Positions 7,791 through 16,863 of a stretch of DNA of 64,000 nucleotides are shown here, in pieces. A program made the position numbers and the translations under genes. Position 1 is the first letter of the stretch; each line of letters opens with the position of its first letter. Source of the DNA: Prauserella cavernicola (GTDB lineage: Bacteria > Actinomycetota > Actinomycetes > Mycobacteriales > Pseudonocardiaceae). The stretch covers positions 1,239,137-1,303,136 of the forward strand of contig NZ_JAENJH010000001.1 of NCBI RefSeq assembly GCF_016595675.1, written 5' to 3'. Below the pieces are notes generated by a model. It searched no databases. It was not told where the DNA came from and worked only from the letters and a program-made list of their open reading frames with translations.

Positions 7791-8851
7791 AGCTGCACGG
7801 ACGGTCCTACGACCGCGACTCGCTGGCCAGGCTGGCGGGCGATCTGAGCGCCGCGGGCGGGGTGCGCTCGGTCGTGCTCGACGACGGCGCCGAGCGCGGC
7901 ATCCGCACGCTCGAGTTCCGCACGGGCGCGGGCCTGTCGTTCGACGTGCTCGTGGACAGGGCCATGGACCTGGGCGGCGCGGAACTCGACGGCGCGGGCT
8001 TCGGCTGGCGCTCCGCCACGGGATTCCGCCACCCCGGGCTGCACGAGTACCGCGACGACGACGGCCTGTCGATGATGCGCAGCTTCTCGGGCCTGTTGCT
8101 CACCGCGGGGCTCGACCACACGCTCTTCGGCGCCGAGGTGGATGCCTCGCAGTACCGCTACCCGCCGCGGCGCACCGTCTCCAACGGACTGCACGGCCGC
8201 GTCGCCAACCTGCCCGCCCGGCTCACCGGCTACGGCGAGCAGTGGCAGGACGACGGCCGCTGCGTGCTGTGGGCCGAGGGCGAGGTGCGCCAGGCCGCGA
8301 TCTTCGGCGAGCACCTGCGGCTCACCCGGCGCATCGAGGCCGACCTCGGCGGCACGGAGATCCGGCTGATCGACCGGGTCCGCAACGCGGGCTTTGACCC
8401 GACGCCGCACATGTACCTCTACCACGTCAACATCGGCTGGCCGTTCCTCGATGAGGGCGCACACTACGAGCTGCCACTGCGGAAAACTGTGTGGCGCAGC
8501 GACAGCGTGGCCGAGCAGGACATCTCGAACACCACGATGCCACCGCCGGTGCCGGGCTTCGTGGAGCAGGTCTACGAGCACGAGCTGGAACCCGACGAGC
8601 ACGGCCTGGTGCGGCCCCGGTTGGTCAACGAGCGGCTCGGCGTGTTCTTCGAGCTGGAGTACGACACGGCACAGTTCCCGTGCTTCTTCCAGTGGATGCA
8701 CCTGCGCGAGGGCGCCTACGCGGTGGGCTTCGAACCGTCGACGCACCATGTGCAGGGCGAGACCGCGGCGCGCGAGAACGGCTCCATGACCTTCCTGGAG
8801 CCGGGCGAGGAACGGCTCTACAGCACCACGTTCCGGGTGGGCCGGATCTGA
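7787..8851 (+). CDS. DUF4432 family aldose-1-epimerase-like protein
   Basis: 354 residues from a GTG that overlaps the SDR stop (GTGA). The protein has the galactose-mutarotase-like fold of DUF4432 proteins: GAGLSFDVLVDRAMDLGGAEL near the N-terminus (core FDVLVDRAMDLGGAEL), then HGRVANLPARL, YHVNIGWPFLDEG and FEPSTHH near the end. The conserved His of HGRV and the Glu of GFEPS are the kind of residues used by epimerases. The family is found in carbohydrate catabolism operons. It suggests that the LacI locus handles a sugar or sugar-like compound, although the other arm is CoA-dependent. A hairpin terminator follows 19 bases after the stop. Confidence 0.85.
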   Translation: MKLHGRSYDRDSLARLAGDLSAAGGVRSVVLDDGAERGIRTLEFRTGAGLSFDVLVDRAMDLGGAELDGAGFGWRSATGFRHPGLHEYRDDDGLSMMRSFSGLLLTAGLDHTLFGAEVDASQYRYPPRRTVSNGLHGRVANLPARLTGYGEQWQDDGRCVLWAEGEVRQAAIFGEHLRLTRRIEADLGGTEIRLIDRVRNAGFDPTPHMYLYHVNIGWPFLDEGAHYELPLRKTVWRSDSVAEQDISNTTMPPPVPGFVEQVYEHELEPDEHGLVRPRLVNERLGVFFELEYDTAQFPCFFQWMHLREGAYAVGFEPSTHHVQGETAARENGSMTFLEPGEERLYSTTFRVGRI

Positions 8852-8870
8852 GCAGGCCCGGCCCGGGCGA

Positions 8871-8900
8871 GCCGCCCCGGAGCCCCCGCTCCGGGGCGGC
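8871..8900. terminator. Hairpin terminator between convergent genes
   Basis: GCCGCCCCGGAG (8871-8882) and its exact complement CTCCGGGGCGGC (8889-8900) form a 12-bp stem with a six-base loop. It lies between the end of the DUF4432 gene and the end of the convergent peptidase gene. There is no long T-tract, as is usual in high-GC actinomycetes. It probably serves both directions. Confidence 0.75.
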
Positions 8901-8928
8901 CATCTCCCCGTTCCCCTTCGTCAACCGG

Positions 8929-10500
8929 TCACAGCGAACAGCGCTGGTCCTCGGCCGGCGTCTTCAGATTGATCAGGTACTCGGCGACGAGGTCGTTGAC
9001 ACACGGGCTGGTGCCCGCCTGCGCGACGGTGTGCCGCTCCCCCTCGACCGTCAGCATCGTGCCGCCGAGCGACTCGGCCAGGGTCTTGCCCGCGTCGTAC
9101 GGGGTCACCGGGTCGCCGGTCACCGAGATCACCAGCGTCTCGGGCAGGCCCTGCACGTTCTGGGCGTAGGGGAAGCCGAGCGACGGCTCACCCGGCCACT
9201 TCTCGCACGCGTCGCGCGAGGCGCCCTCGAAGTCCTCGCCGGAGTCCATGAACGGGCTCACCTCGGCGAGTTCGGTGCGGAGCTTCGCCTCCTCCTCGGG
9301 CGACCGACGTTGCTCGTCGTTGCAGTTGATGGCGAGGTTGGCGTCGGTCTGGTTGTTCCAGGCGCCGTCCGCGCCCCGCACGCCCATCGAGTCGCTCAGC
9401 GCCATCAGCTTGTCGCCCCGCCGCTCGTTCTTGAGCTGGGCGATGGCGTCGATGATCGCGGGCCACTGCTCGGAGTAGTACAGCCCGGTGGTCACGCCCC
9501 CGGTCGCCTGGTTGAAGCCGAGCTCACGGCCTTCGCCCGCGGGAACCGGTTCGTCGATCAGTGGCCGCACCAGGTCCTGGAAGACCTCCGTCGCCTTCCC
9601 GGGATCGGTACCCAGTGGACAGTCCTGGCTCGTCGCGCACGACTTGGCCATCAGGTCGAACGAGCGCTGGAACCCGACCTGCAGCTCCAGCCTGCGCTCC
9701 GCGAGGCTCTGCGTGGGATCGATGGCCCCGTCCAGCACCATCGCCCTGACCTTCTCCGGGAACATCTCCGCGTAGACGGCGCCGAGCCGCGTGCCGTAGC
9801 TCTGCCCGGCGTAGGTCAGTTTCTCCTCGCCCAGCGCGGCGCGGAGCACGTCCATGTCCCTGGCAACGTTGCGACTGCCGACCGAGGCGAGCACGTCCTC
9901 GCCGCCCGAGCCCTCGGCGCACGTGTCCGCCAACTCCTGGGTGTAGTCCTCGGTCCACTCCCCCGCGGTGCCGAGCGAGGTCACCCAGTCCTCACCCCGA
10001 TCGCGCTCCTCGTCGGTGAAGCAGTCGATCGCGGGCGTCGACGCACCGACACCGCGCGGGTCGAAGCCGACCATGTCGAAGCGCTGCAGGACCTCGGTGT
10101 CCTTCAGGCCCACCGACGCGACCGCGGCCTGCGTCATGCCCGAGCCGCCGGGACCGCCGGGGTTGAGCACCAGCGAGCCGATCCGCTCCCCCTTGGCGGC
10201 CAGCCGCATCACCCCGATCCAGGCGGTCTCACCGTCGGGCTCGTCGTAGTTCAGCGGCACCTCGAGCCGCCCGCACTCGAACGGCTCGACGTAGTACTGC
10301 TCCTCGGTCGCCGTGGGCGCGTAGCCCTCGCACGATCCGAACTCCAGTTCCTGGTTGTAGAAGCGATCCAGCGCTCCGTCGTTGGTTCCCGCCTCCGACT
10401 GCGCTTCGGACTCCTGACCCCCGCAGGCACCGAGCGCGATCAGCATCGGCACCGCGGCGAACGCGAACGACGTGCGGACCAGACGTCTCCGATGAAACAC
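8929..10500 (-). CDS. Secreted alpha/beta-hydrolase, tripeptidyl-aminopeptidase type (lipoprotein)
   Basis: 523 residues from the GTG at 10500, which follows GGGAGGAG; the upstream open frame adds 31 residues without a start signal. The N-terminus (VFHRRRLVRTSFAFAAVPML followed by IALGAC) is a signal peptide with a lipobox, lipidated Cys26. The catalytic Ser is Ser234 in AGQSYGTRLG. An oxyanion loop lies in LNPGGPGGSG, Asp in VTGDPVTPYD, and His in GERHTVAQ. The C-terminal region is the TAP-like domain found in Streptomyces SlpD/SlpE proteases. It releases N-terminal tripeptides or hydrophobic amino acids outside the cell. It is a distant paralogue of the next gene on the same strand. Confidence 0.92.
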   Translation of the reverse strand: MFHRRRLVRTSFAFAAVPMLIALGACGGQESEAQSEAGTNDGALDRFYNQELEFGSCEGYAPTATEEQYYVEPFECGRLEVPLNYDEPDGETAWIGVMRLAAKGERIGSLVLNPGGPGGSGMTQAAVASVGLKDTEVLQRFDMVGFDPRGVGASTPAIDCFTDEERDRGEDWVTSLGTAGEWTEDYTQELADTCAEGSGGEDVLASVGSRNVARDMDVLRAALGEEKLTYAGQSYGTRLGAVYAEMFPEKVRAMVLDGAIDPTQSLAERRLELQVGFQRSFDLMAKSCATSQDCPLGTDPGKATEVFQDLVRPLIDEPVPAGEGRELGFNQATGGVTTGLYYSEQWPAIIDAIAQLKNERRGDKLMALSDSMGVRGADGAWNNQTDANLAINCNDEQRRSPEEEAKLRTELAEVSPFMDSGEDFEGASRDACEKWPGEPSLGFPYAQNVQGLPETLVISVTGDPVTPYDAGKTLAESLGGTMLTVEGERHTVAQAGTSPCVNDLVAEYLINLKTPAEDQRCSL

Positions 10501-10755
10501 GAAACTCCTCCCGGCCGGGGTGGACCCGGCTTCGGTTCTGTCGGACGTGGAAGCACCGGCGCGAAACTCCGGACAGCTGCGCCCTTCCGGCATACCTTCA
10601 TTCTTTCGGCGTACGCCGATCGGGCAAACCGGCGGGTGCGTTCGGCCGGAGCCTCTGCCGGAACGGACATCGTCCGCCTGCCACGCTTGCGACGGTGCCG
10701 CATCGCGGGTACCGCGGCGCGCGCCGGTGCCTCCTCGTCCACTGTGGACTCCGTG
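10501..10755. other. Spacer between the two peptidase genes
   Basis: This 255-base gap holds the promoter region of the 8929-10500 gene. It also contains a perfect 13-base palindrome-like word GTCCACTGTGGAC (10737-10749), one of several copies of this word in the window. No gene is supported, and no strong terminator stem was seen after the upstream peptidase gene apart from that word. Confidence 0.5.
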
Positions 10756-12519
10756 TTACATCCGGGCAGGCACCTGCCAGATCGACCGGTTCGCGCTCGC
10801 CTCCCGCACCCGGGCGTCCTTGCTCACGTCGCTCCGTTCCTGCGCCCCGGCGTCGGCGGGAGCGTCGGGAGCGTCGTCGGCCGGGACGGAGGGACGCGGT
10901 TCGGCGGCGCACTCCGACCGGCTCGGCGGCAGCACGCCGTTGATCAGGTAGTCGTCGACCCGCTCGGTGACACACGGATTGCTGCCGTAGTGTCCGTGCC
11001 CGCCGCTGTCCCGCACCGAGATCAGGTGGTTGCCCAGCGTGTCCGCCATCTCGGGACCGCCCGCGTACTGCGTCGCGGGGTCGCCGTCGCCCTGGATCAC
11101 GATCCCCGCCGGGTAGCCGTCGCGCTCGAGCGACACCAAGGGCTCCGGCGGCGTGAAGCCGCGGAACGTGCAGTTGGTCGGCGCGGCACCGATCACGCCG
11201 CTGCCGTTGCGGTCGTGGTACGGGTACTGCTCGCGGTAGCGCCGCATGTCCTCGTAGTAGGTCTCGGGATCGCTCGGCCAGTCCGCCTCGCAGGTGACGG
11301 TGTCGTACACCCCCGGGTCGATCTTGCCGATGCCCTGCTCCGAGAGCAGCCTGCCGACCGAGTCGCTGGTGTCCTTGGACAGCGCGGTGCCGTCCTCCGC
11401 CGCCGTGCGGAGCTCACCGACCACCTCGGCGACGACATCCCACACCGGACGCTGCTGGGTGGTCTGAGCGAGGAAGATGTCCATCTCGTCACCGTCGAAC
11501 TCCCGCGGCCAGTAGAACGGCCAGTCCTCCGGCCGTTCCCGGTCCAGCGGCACCGACTCGTCGGCCAGCTTCTCGGTGAGCGCCTCGGTGGTGGCCAGCA
11601 CCTCGTCCTTCGACGTACCCAGACCGAAGGTGCCGTCGCGCTCACCGACCCACGTGGCCCACTCCTCGACGTTGAACCGCACGCCGACCGACTGCTGCAG
11701 GCCCTGCTCGCGCCACAGCCAGTCGGGGTGGATCGACGAGTCGAGCACGCTGCGGTTCAGGCCCTCGGGAAAGAGGCTTCCGTAGACCGCGCCCAGGTAG
11801 GTGCCGTAGGAGTAGCCGACGTAGTTGATCTTCTTCTCGTCCAGCGCCGCCCTGATGACGTCCATGTCCCGCGCCGTGTTGGCCGTGTTGATGAACGGCC
11901 GGATGCCGCCGCCGCCCCGTTCACAGGCGGCCTCGCGTTCCTTGGCGTACTGCGTGTACGCGGCGAACTGCTCGTCGGTGGGCCGGGTCGTGTCCGGGCG
12001 GGGATCGTCGATTCGTTCGCAGAAGAGCCCGGAGGACCGGCCGACGCCCCGCGGATCGAAGCCGATGAGGTCGAACGACTCCGCCAGCTCCGTGTCCCGC
12101 ACCGGCAGCGGCATGGACAGCCCACCTCCGCCGGGACCGCCGGGGTTGAAGAGCAGGACCCCCTGCCGTTTCTCGGAATCCTTCGCCTTGATGCGGCTGA
12201 CCTCGATGCGCAGCCTGCCGTCCTCGGGATTCTCGTAGTCCACCGGGACGATCGCCGTGGCGCACTCCATGTGCTTCCACTGGCCCTTCCACGGATCGAT
12301 GATGATGCCGTCGTCGGGCTGTTCCGAGGGAGGCCACGGCTCCGGTTCCTCGCACTGCTTCCAGTCGAGCTCCTGCCCGTAGAACTCCGCGAGGTCCGCG
12401 TTCTGGCTCTGCCCCGCGTTCGCGGTGGTCACCACACCGATCCCCAGTGCGACCGCCACTGTCACGCCCGACGCGAACGCCACCCTGGCACCGCGTCGAA
12501 TTCCCCTTAACGTACGCAC
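10756..12519 (-). CDS. Secreted alpha/beta-hydrolase, tripeptidyl-aminopeptidase type
   Basis: 587 residues from a GTG preceded by AGGAG. A Sec signal peptide (RRGARVAFASGVTVAVALGI, cleavage after TANA near residue 35) is not followed by a lipobox Cys, so the protein is released rather than lipid-anchored. The nucleophile is Ser237 in GYSYGTYLG. The oxyanion loop is FNPGGPGGGG, Asp is in GDGDPATQYAG, and His lies in GGHGHYG. The TAP-like C-terminal domain is present. A roughly 45-residue tail rich in Ala, Asp and Pro (SVPADDAPDAPADAGAQERS) extends past the domain and is probably disordered. Family members cleave tripeptides or proline-containing substrates from peptides outside the cell. Confidence 0.92.
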   Translation of the reverse strand: MRTLRGIRRGARVAFASGVTVAVALGIGVVTTANAGQSQNADLAEFYGQELDWKQCEEPEPWPPSEQPDDGIIIDPWKGQWKHMECATAIVPVDYENPEDGRLRIEVSRIKAKDSEKRQGVLLFNPGGPGGGGLSMPLPVRDTELAESFDLIGFDPRGVGRSSGLFCERIDDPRPDTTRPTDEQFAAYTQYAKEREAACERGGGGIRPFINTANTARDMDVIRAALDEKKINYVGYSYGTYLGAVYGSLFPEGLNRSVLDSSIHPDWLWREQGLQQSVGVRFNVEEWATWVGERDGTFGLGTSKDEVLATTEALTEKLADESVPLDRERPEDWPFYWPREFDGDEMDIFLAQTTQQRPVWDVVAEVVGELRTAAEDGTALSKDTSDSVGRLLSEQGIGKIDPGVYDTVTCEADWPSDPETYYEDMRRYREQYPYHDRNGSGVIGAAPTNCTFRGFTPPEPLVSLERDGYPAGIVIQGDGDPATQYAGGPEMADTLGNHLISVRDSGGHGHYGSNPCVTERVDDYLINGVLPPSRSECAAEPRPSVPADDAPDAPADAGAQERSDVSKDARVREASANRSIWQVPARM

Positions 12520-12588
12520 AATGCGTGCTCCTGTCGTCTGTGGACGAAGACGAAGGCAACGCTAGGGAGGGCGATGTTGCGGAGATGT

Positions 12589-13746
12589 TCAGGCTTTCGC
12601 GCGCGGCATATCGAGGTCGACGGTGAGCCCACCGTCCGAATTGGGCGACAGGCTCAAGGCACCCTCGTGCGCGCTGGCGACGGCGGCGACGATGGCCAGC
12701 CCGAGTCCGTGCCCCGAGCCGGGCGTGCGGACGCGGCCGCTGCCGCGCACGAAGGGCTCGACCAGCGACTCCACTGACTCCTGCGCCACCGGAGGTCCCG
12801 TGTTCACGACGGTCACACGCGCCACCTCCTCGGTCGCCGACAGCCGCACGAGCGCGTGGCCGCCGGCGTGGTTGTGCCGGACGGCGTTGCGCACGAGGTT
12901 CGACAACGCCTGCCGGATCAGCACGGGATCACCGAACGCCACCGCGTGTCCTTCGGGCGCGCGAACCGCGACGCCCGCCGCCGCGGCCTCGGCCTCGTGA
13001 TCGCCCACCACCGCACGCGAGATCCTCGCCAGGTCGGCCGGTTCGCGCAGGCGCGCGCCCCGGTCGGCGTCGGCGAGGTCGAGCAGCGCGCCGACGGTCT
13101 CGATGTTCGACCGGTTCATCTCCCGCACCCGCCCGGCGAGTGCGCGGAACTCGGTCAGATCGGTGTCCGGGTCGTCGAGCGCGACGTCGATCATCGTCTG
13201 CGTCGTCGCGAGCGGGGTCCGCAGCTCGTGCGACGCGTTGGCCGCGAACCGGCGGTGGATCGCGAACGAGCGCTCGAGCGAACCGAGCATCCGGTCGAAG
13301 GTGTCGGCGAGATCGCGCACCTCGTCGCGCGGACCATCGAGCCCCACCCGGTGGTCGAGGTCTCCGGTGGCGGCCCTCGTCGCGGCGACGTTGATGGCCG
13401 AGAGCGGCTTGATGATGCGGCCCGCGACGATCCAGCCGACGACGGCGCCGAGCAGGGCGAGCGTAATCAGCGCGATCGCCGAGACGGTGAGGAAGTTCTC
13501 GAGGAAGTCGTCGGCACTCTCGATCGCGATCGAGGTGGCGGGCGGTTCTGTCCGGCCGTAGTGAGTCGTGGCCTCGTCCAGCGGAGTCGGCCCGCCCAGC
13601 ACTTCCGCGATCTTGAAACTGGGCACGAAGCGCATGAAGAGGTAGACGATCGCGATGAACACGGCCACCGAACCCGTGACCATGCCCGCGTAGCTCAGCG
13701 CCAGCCTGACGCGGATCGGCAGGCGCCGTGACCCGGAGCGGGCCAC
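12589..13746 (-). CDS. Two-component sensor histidine kinase
   Basis: 385 residues from GTG. Transmembrane helices are at about 15-38 and 86-108, enclosing a short extracytoplasmic loop of about 45 residues. A HAMP domain follows at about 109-160. The phosphoacceptor is His173 in ASHELRTPLA; the N box is in QALSNLVRNAVRHN and the G box in GSGHGLGLAIV. The response regulator gene ends one base before this gene begins, so the two are co-transcribed. The small sensor loop suggests sensing within the membrane or of a cell-envelope signal. The pair is divergent from a MacB-like efflux operon, which it probably controls. Confidence 0.94.
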   Translation of the reverse strand: MARSGSRRLPIRVRLALSYAGMVTGSVAVFIAIVYLFMRFVPSFKIAEVLGGPTPLDEATTHYGRTEPPATSIAIESADDFLENFLTVSAIALITLALLGAVVGWIVAGRIIKPLSAINVAATRAATGDLDHRVGLDGPRDEVRDLADTFDRMLGSLERSFAIHRRFAANASHELRTPLATTQTMIDVALDDPDTDLTEFRALAGRVREMNRSNIETVGALLDLADADRGARLREPADLARISRAVVGDHEAEAAAAGVAVRAPEGHAVAFGDPVLIRQALSNLVRNAVRHNHAGGHALVRLSATEEVARVTVVNTGPPVAQESVESLVEPFVRGSGRVRTPGSGHGLGLAIVAAVASAHEGALSLSPNSDGGLTVDLDMPRAKA

Positions 13747-13747
13747 G

Positions 13748-14407
13748 TCAGTCGCCGAACCGGTAGCCGGCGCCGGGAACCGTCTGGATCACCTTCGGTT
13801 CGCCGAGATGCTTGCGCAGGTTGGAGATCGTCACGCGGGGCGAGTTCGTGAACGGATCGGCGTTGGCGTCCCACGCCTGTTCGAGGATCTCCTCCGCGCT
13901 GAGCACCCCGCCCTCGGCCTTCATCAGCACCTGCAGCACGGCGAACTCCTTGGGGCTCAGCCGCACCGAGCTGCCGTCGCGGTAGACCTCGCGGCGGAAC
14001 GCGTCCAGGCGCACCCCGTGCGACTCCAGCACGGGTGGCCGCGCGGGCTGGGTGCGCCGTTCGAGCGCTCGCAACCGGGCGACGAGCTCGGGCAGTTCGA
14101 AGGGCTTGGGCAGGTAGTCGTCGGCGCCGAGCTCGAAGCCGGACACCCGGTCCCACAGCGAACCCGCCGCCGTGAGCATCAGCACTCGCAGCTCCGGGTG
14201 GTCGGCCGCGATCCGCTTGCACACCTCGTCGCCGTGGATTCCCGGCAGGTCCCGGTCGAGCAGGACCACCTCGTAGTCGTTGACGGTGATCTGCTCCAGC
14301 GCGGTCTCCCCGTCGTGGACGACGTCCGCCGCGATCGTCGCCCGGCGGAGCCCGGCCCGGATCGCGTCGGCGAGGTAGGGCTCGTCCTCGACGATCAGCA
14401 CACGCAT
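13748..14407 (-). CDS. OmpR/PhoB-family response regulator
   Basis: 219 residues from the ATG at 14407 (MRVLIVEDEPYLADAI). The receiver domain (1-118) has the acidic pair in VEDE, phosphoacceptor Asp51 in VVLLDRDLPG and Lys in LPKPFELPEL. The C-terminal winged helix (about 128-219) contains LSPKEFAVLQVLM and ends IQTVPGAGYRF. AGGAG lies 11 bases upstream of the start; the longer open frame upstream has no start site of its own. It is paired with the adjacent kinase, and the 151-base divergent spacer to the lipoprotein gene is the likely binding region. Confidence 0.94.
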   Translation of the reverse strand: MRVLIVEDEPYLADAIRAGLRRATIAADVVHDGETALEQITVNDYEVVLLDRDLPGIHGDEVCKRIAADHPELRVLMLTAAGSLWDRVSGFELGADDYLPKPFELPELVARLRALERRTQPARPPVLESHGVRLDAFRREVYRDGSSVRLSPKEFAVLQVLMKAEGGVLSAEEILEQAWDANADPFTNSPRVTISNLRKHLGEPKVIQTVPGAGYRFGD

Positions 14408-14558
14408 ACGAAAAACCACTCCTCGGTCGGCACCCTTCGGCGCGGAGCCAATCACCACCACTGTTCTCAAACCGTAAAGGTTCAACCAGAGGTCGCGGCA
14501 ACACCCCGGATGGTCGGCTGGCACCCGTCAGACGAACACCGAGAAGGAGCACCACACC

Positions 14559-15056
14559 ATGACGCAGCCGAAGAACCGCGCCTCGAAGCTCGCCCTGTTC
14601 ACGGCGGCTCCCCTGCTCATCGCACTGCTGAGCGGGTGCGGCGGCGGATCCGGCGACGACGCGAGCTCGACGGGCGGCCAGTCCGGGTCGCAGGAGCCGT
14701 CGGCGTCGGCCTCGTTCGAGGACTACCAGCTCGACCTCGCACAGTGCATGCGCGACCAGGGCATCGACATGCCCGACCCCAGCGGGGGCAGCGTGGAGCT
14801 CAAGGGCGGGGACTCGGCCGCCTTGCAGCAGGCCATGGAGACCTGCCGCGAGAAGCTGGGCCCGCCGCCCGCGCCGGACGGCGGCCCCGCACTGACCGAC
14901 GACGAGCGGTACGAGCAGCAGCTCGAATCCGCGAAGTGCTTCCGCGACAACGGCATCGAGGTGCCCGACCCGAAGCGCGGTGAGGCGAGCGAGATGGTGG
15001 ACGCGCCCGCCGACATCATCGAGAAGTGCACCGCACAGCGCACCGGGGCCAACTGA
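14559..15056 (+). CDS. Small lipoprotein with duplicated Cys-containing motif
   Basis: 165 residues. It has a signal peptide with lipobox LLSGC (Cys about residue 27), then a Gly/Ser/Asp-rich linker. Two similar halves follow: AQCMRDQGIDMPDPSGG and AKCFRDNGIEVPDPKRG, each later accompanied by another Cys (METCREKLG and IIEKCTAQ). The four cysteines suggest two disulfide-bonded or ligand-binding copies of one motif. It is the first gene of an operon that continues with an adaptor, ATPase and permease (its TGA overlaps the next ATG), and it follows the kinase/regulator pair divergently. It may be an accessory or sensor part of the export system. This lipoprotein/TCS/efflux arrangement recurs in actinomycetes. 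Confidence 0.85.
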   Translation: MTQPKNRASKLALFTAAPLLIALLSGCGGGSGDDASSTGGQSGSQEPSASASFEDYQLDLAQCMRDQGIDMPDPSGGSVELKGGDSAALQQAMETCREKLGPPPAPDGGPALTDDERYEQQLESAKCFRDNGIEVPDPKRGEASEMVDAPADIIEKCTAQRTGAN

Positions 15057-16171
15057 TGTCCGAGGACGACGCCACCGGCCCGCGCCGCGCGCGACGCCCC
15101 CGCCGCAACGTGCTGATCGCGCTCACCGCAGGTGTGATCGCGGTGGGCGCGGGAGCGGGGTTCGGCATCACCGACGCCGTCACCGCGAACGCCGACGAGG
15201 GTGACACCGACGCTCCGAGGGCCTACGACGGCACCGCCGAGGAGATCGTGCGCGGCGACCTCTCGGGCAGCACGACCGCCTCCGGCACGCTCCGGTTCTC
15301 GGGTGGGCGCAGCATCGAGTCGGCCGGGAACGGGATCCTCACCGGACTGCCCGCGCCCGGCTCTCTCGTCCGGCTCGGCGACCGGCTCTACGCCGTCGAC
15401 AACGTCGGGGTGTACCTGCTGCGCGGTGACCTGCCCGCGTGGCGGGACTTCGAGACCGGCATGGCCGACGGACCCGACGTGCGGGCGCTCGAACACAGCC
15501 TGCGCGAGCTCGGTTTCTTCGACGGTGAGCCCGACGAGGAGTTCACGTGGCTCACCGCGAACGCGATCGAGCTGTGGCAGAAGGACCTGGGCGTCGAGGT
15601 CACCGGCCGCCTGCCGCTGGGCTCGGTCGTGTTCACCCGCGGCGACCTGCGGATCGGCAACCTCACCGCACAGGTCGGCGACCGCGTCGCGCCCGGCGCC
15701 GGCCTGTTCGAGACGACCGGCACCACCCAGGTGGTCGACGTCGACCTGCCGCTGGCGGACCAGCGGCTCGCGGCGAAGGACAAGCCGGTGCACCTGCGGC
15801 TTCCCGACGGCGCCGAGACCACGGGCACGATCTCGTCGGTCGGCACGCCCACCGAGAAGGAATCCGCCCACGGCGGCGGCGACACGGTCATCCCCGTGGT
15901 GATCACCCTGGACGACCCCGACGCCGCCGGGTCTTTCCAGGAGGCGTCGGTGACCGTCGACATCCCGAGCGAGACGCGCGAGGACGTGCTCTCCGTACCG
16001 GTCGGCGCGCTGCTCGCGCTGGACGCGCGGCGGTTCGGGATCGAGATCGTCGGCCGCGACGGCGGCACACGGAAGGTGCCGGTGACCACCGGGCTCTTCG
16101 CCGGCGGCCGCGTCGAGGTCTCCGGCGACGGGGTGCGGGCGGGCGAGCGAGTGGTGGTGCCGAGCCGATGA
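15056..16171 (+). CDS. Membrane-fusion-type adaptor with peptidoglycan-binding domain
   Basis: 371 residues, starting at the ATG that overlaps the lipoprotein stop. An N-terminal anchor ([20 protein letters not shown], about 19-40) precedes an extracytoplasmic region. Residues about 130-190 ([18 protein letters not shown] with later [13 protein letters not shown]) form a PG_binding_1 domain. The C-terminal part ([52 protein letters not shown]) matches the HlyD/MacA-like barrel and tail. It should link the MacB-type permease to the outside. The arrangement is typical of Gram-positive export of antimicrobials or peptides. It overlaps the ATPase gene by four bases. Confidence 0.88.
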   Translation: MSEDDATGPRRARRPRRNVLIALTAGVIAVGAGAGFGITDAVTANADEGDTDAPRAYDGTAEEIVRGDLSGSTTASGTLRFSGGRSIESAGNGILTGLPAPGSLVRLGDRLYAVDNVGVYLLRGDLPAWRDFETGMADGPDVRALEHSLRELGFFDGEPDEEFTWLTANAIELWQKDLGVEVTGRLPLGSVVFTRGDLRIGNLTAQVGDRVAPGAGLFETTGTTQVVDVDLPLADQRLAAKDKPVHLRLPDGAETTGTISSVGTPTEKESAHGGGDTVIPVVITLDDPDAAGSFQEASVTVDIPSETREDVLSVPVGALLALDARRFGIEIVGRDGGTRKVPVTTGLFAGGRVEVSGDGVRAGERVVVPSR

Positions 16172-16863
16172 CCGAGATCGTCTCGCTCACCGACGTCCGC
16201 CGGTCCTACGGCGAACCGCCCGTGCACGCGTGCGACGGGGTGTCGCTGACGCTGCACACGGGCGAGTTCGTCGCCATCGTCGGGCCGAGCGGGTCCGGCA
16301 AGTCGACGCTGCTCAACCTGATCGGCACACTCGACCGCGCCACCGCGGGCACCGTGCGCGTCGACGGGGTCGACGTCGACGAGCTCGGTGACCGGGCGCT
16401 GTCCGCGCTGCGCGCGCACCGGATCGGCTTCGTCTTCCAGCAGTTCCACCTCGCCGAGGGCGTGAGCGCGCTCGACAACGTGGCCGACGGGCTGCTCTAC
16501 ACGGGCGTGCCGCGCGCCGACCGCCAGCGGCGCGCCGCGGCGGCGCTCGACCGCGTCGGGCTCGGACACCGGCTCGGACACCGGTCGCACGAGCTCTCCG
16601 GCGGCGAACGCCAGCGCGTCGCCATCGCGCGGGCCGTCCTCGGTGAGCCGCCGCTGCTGCTGGCCGACGAGCCGACGGGCAACCTCGACTCGGCCTCCGG
16701 CGAGCGGATCGTCGAGCTGCTCGGCGAGCTCAACCGGGAGGGCACGACCGTCGTGGTCATCACCCACGACCTCGAGCTCGCCGAGCGGATCCCCCGCCGG
16801 ATCGCCGTGCGCGACGGCAGGGTGCGCAGTGACTCGGCCGAGTGGGAAGGTGCCGCCGCGTGA
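16168..16863 (+). CDS. MacB/LolD-type ABC transporter ATP-binding protein
   Basis: 231 residues. Walker A is GPSGSGKST, the Q-loop is in FVFQQFHL, the signature is [15 protein letters not shown], and Walker B with the following Asp is [13 protein letters not shown], the sequence typical of the LolD/MacB/SalX group. The switch His is in VITHDLELA. Start and stop overlap both neighbours by four bases, so adaptor, ATPase and permease are made together. Confidence 0.95.
   Translation: MTEIVSLTDVRRSYGEPPVHACDGVSLTLHTGEFVAIVGPSGSGKSTLLNLIGTLDRATAGTVRVDGVDVDELGDRALSALRAHRIGFVFQQFHLAEGVSALDNVADGLLYTGVPRADRQRRAAAALDRVGLGHRLGHRSHELSGGERQRVAIARAVLGEPPLLLADEPTGNLDSASGERIVELLGELNREGTTVVVITHDLELAERIPRRIAVRDGRVRSDSAEWEGAAA

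Noticed and set aside
8491-12510. A 1339-residue open frame on the plus strand
   Set aside because: It is the antisense shadow of the two peptidase genes: composition is dominated by Arg, Gly, Val and His, there is no domain, and the minus-strand proteins have full catalytic triads.
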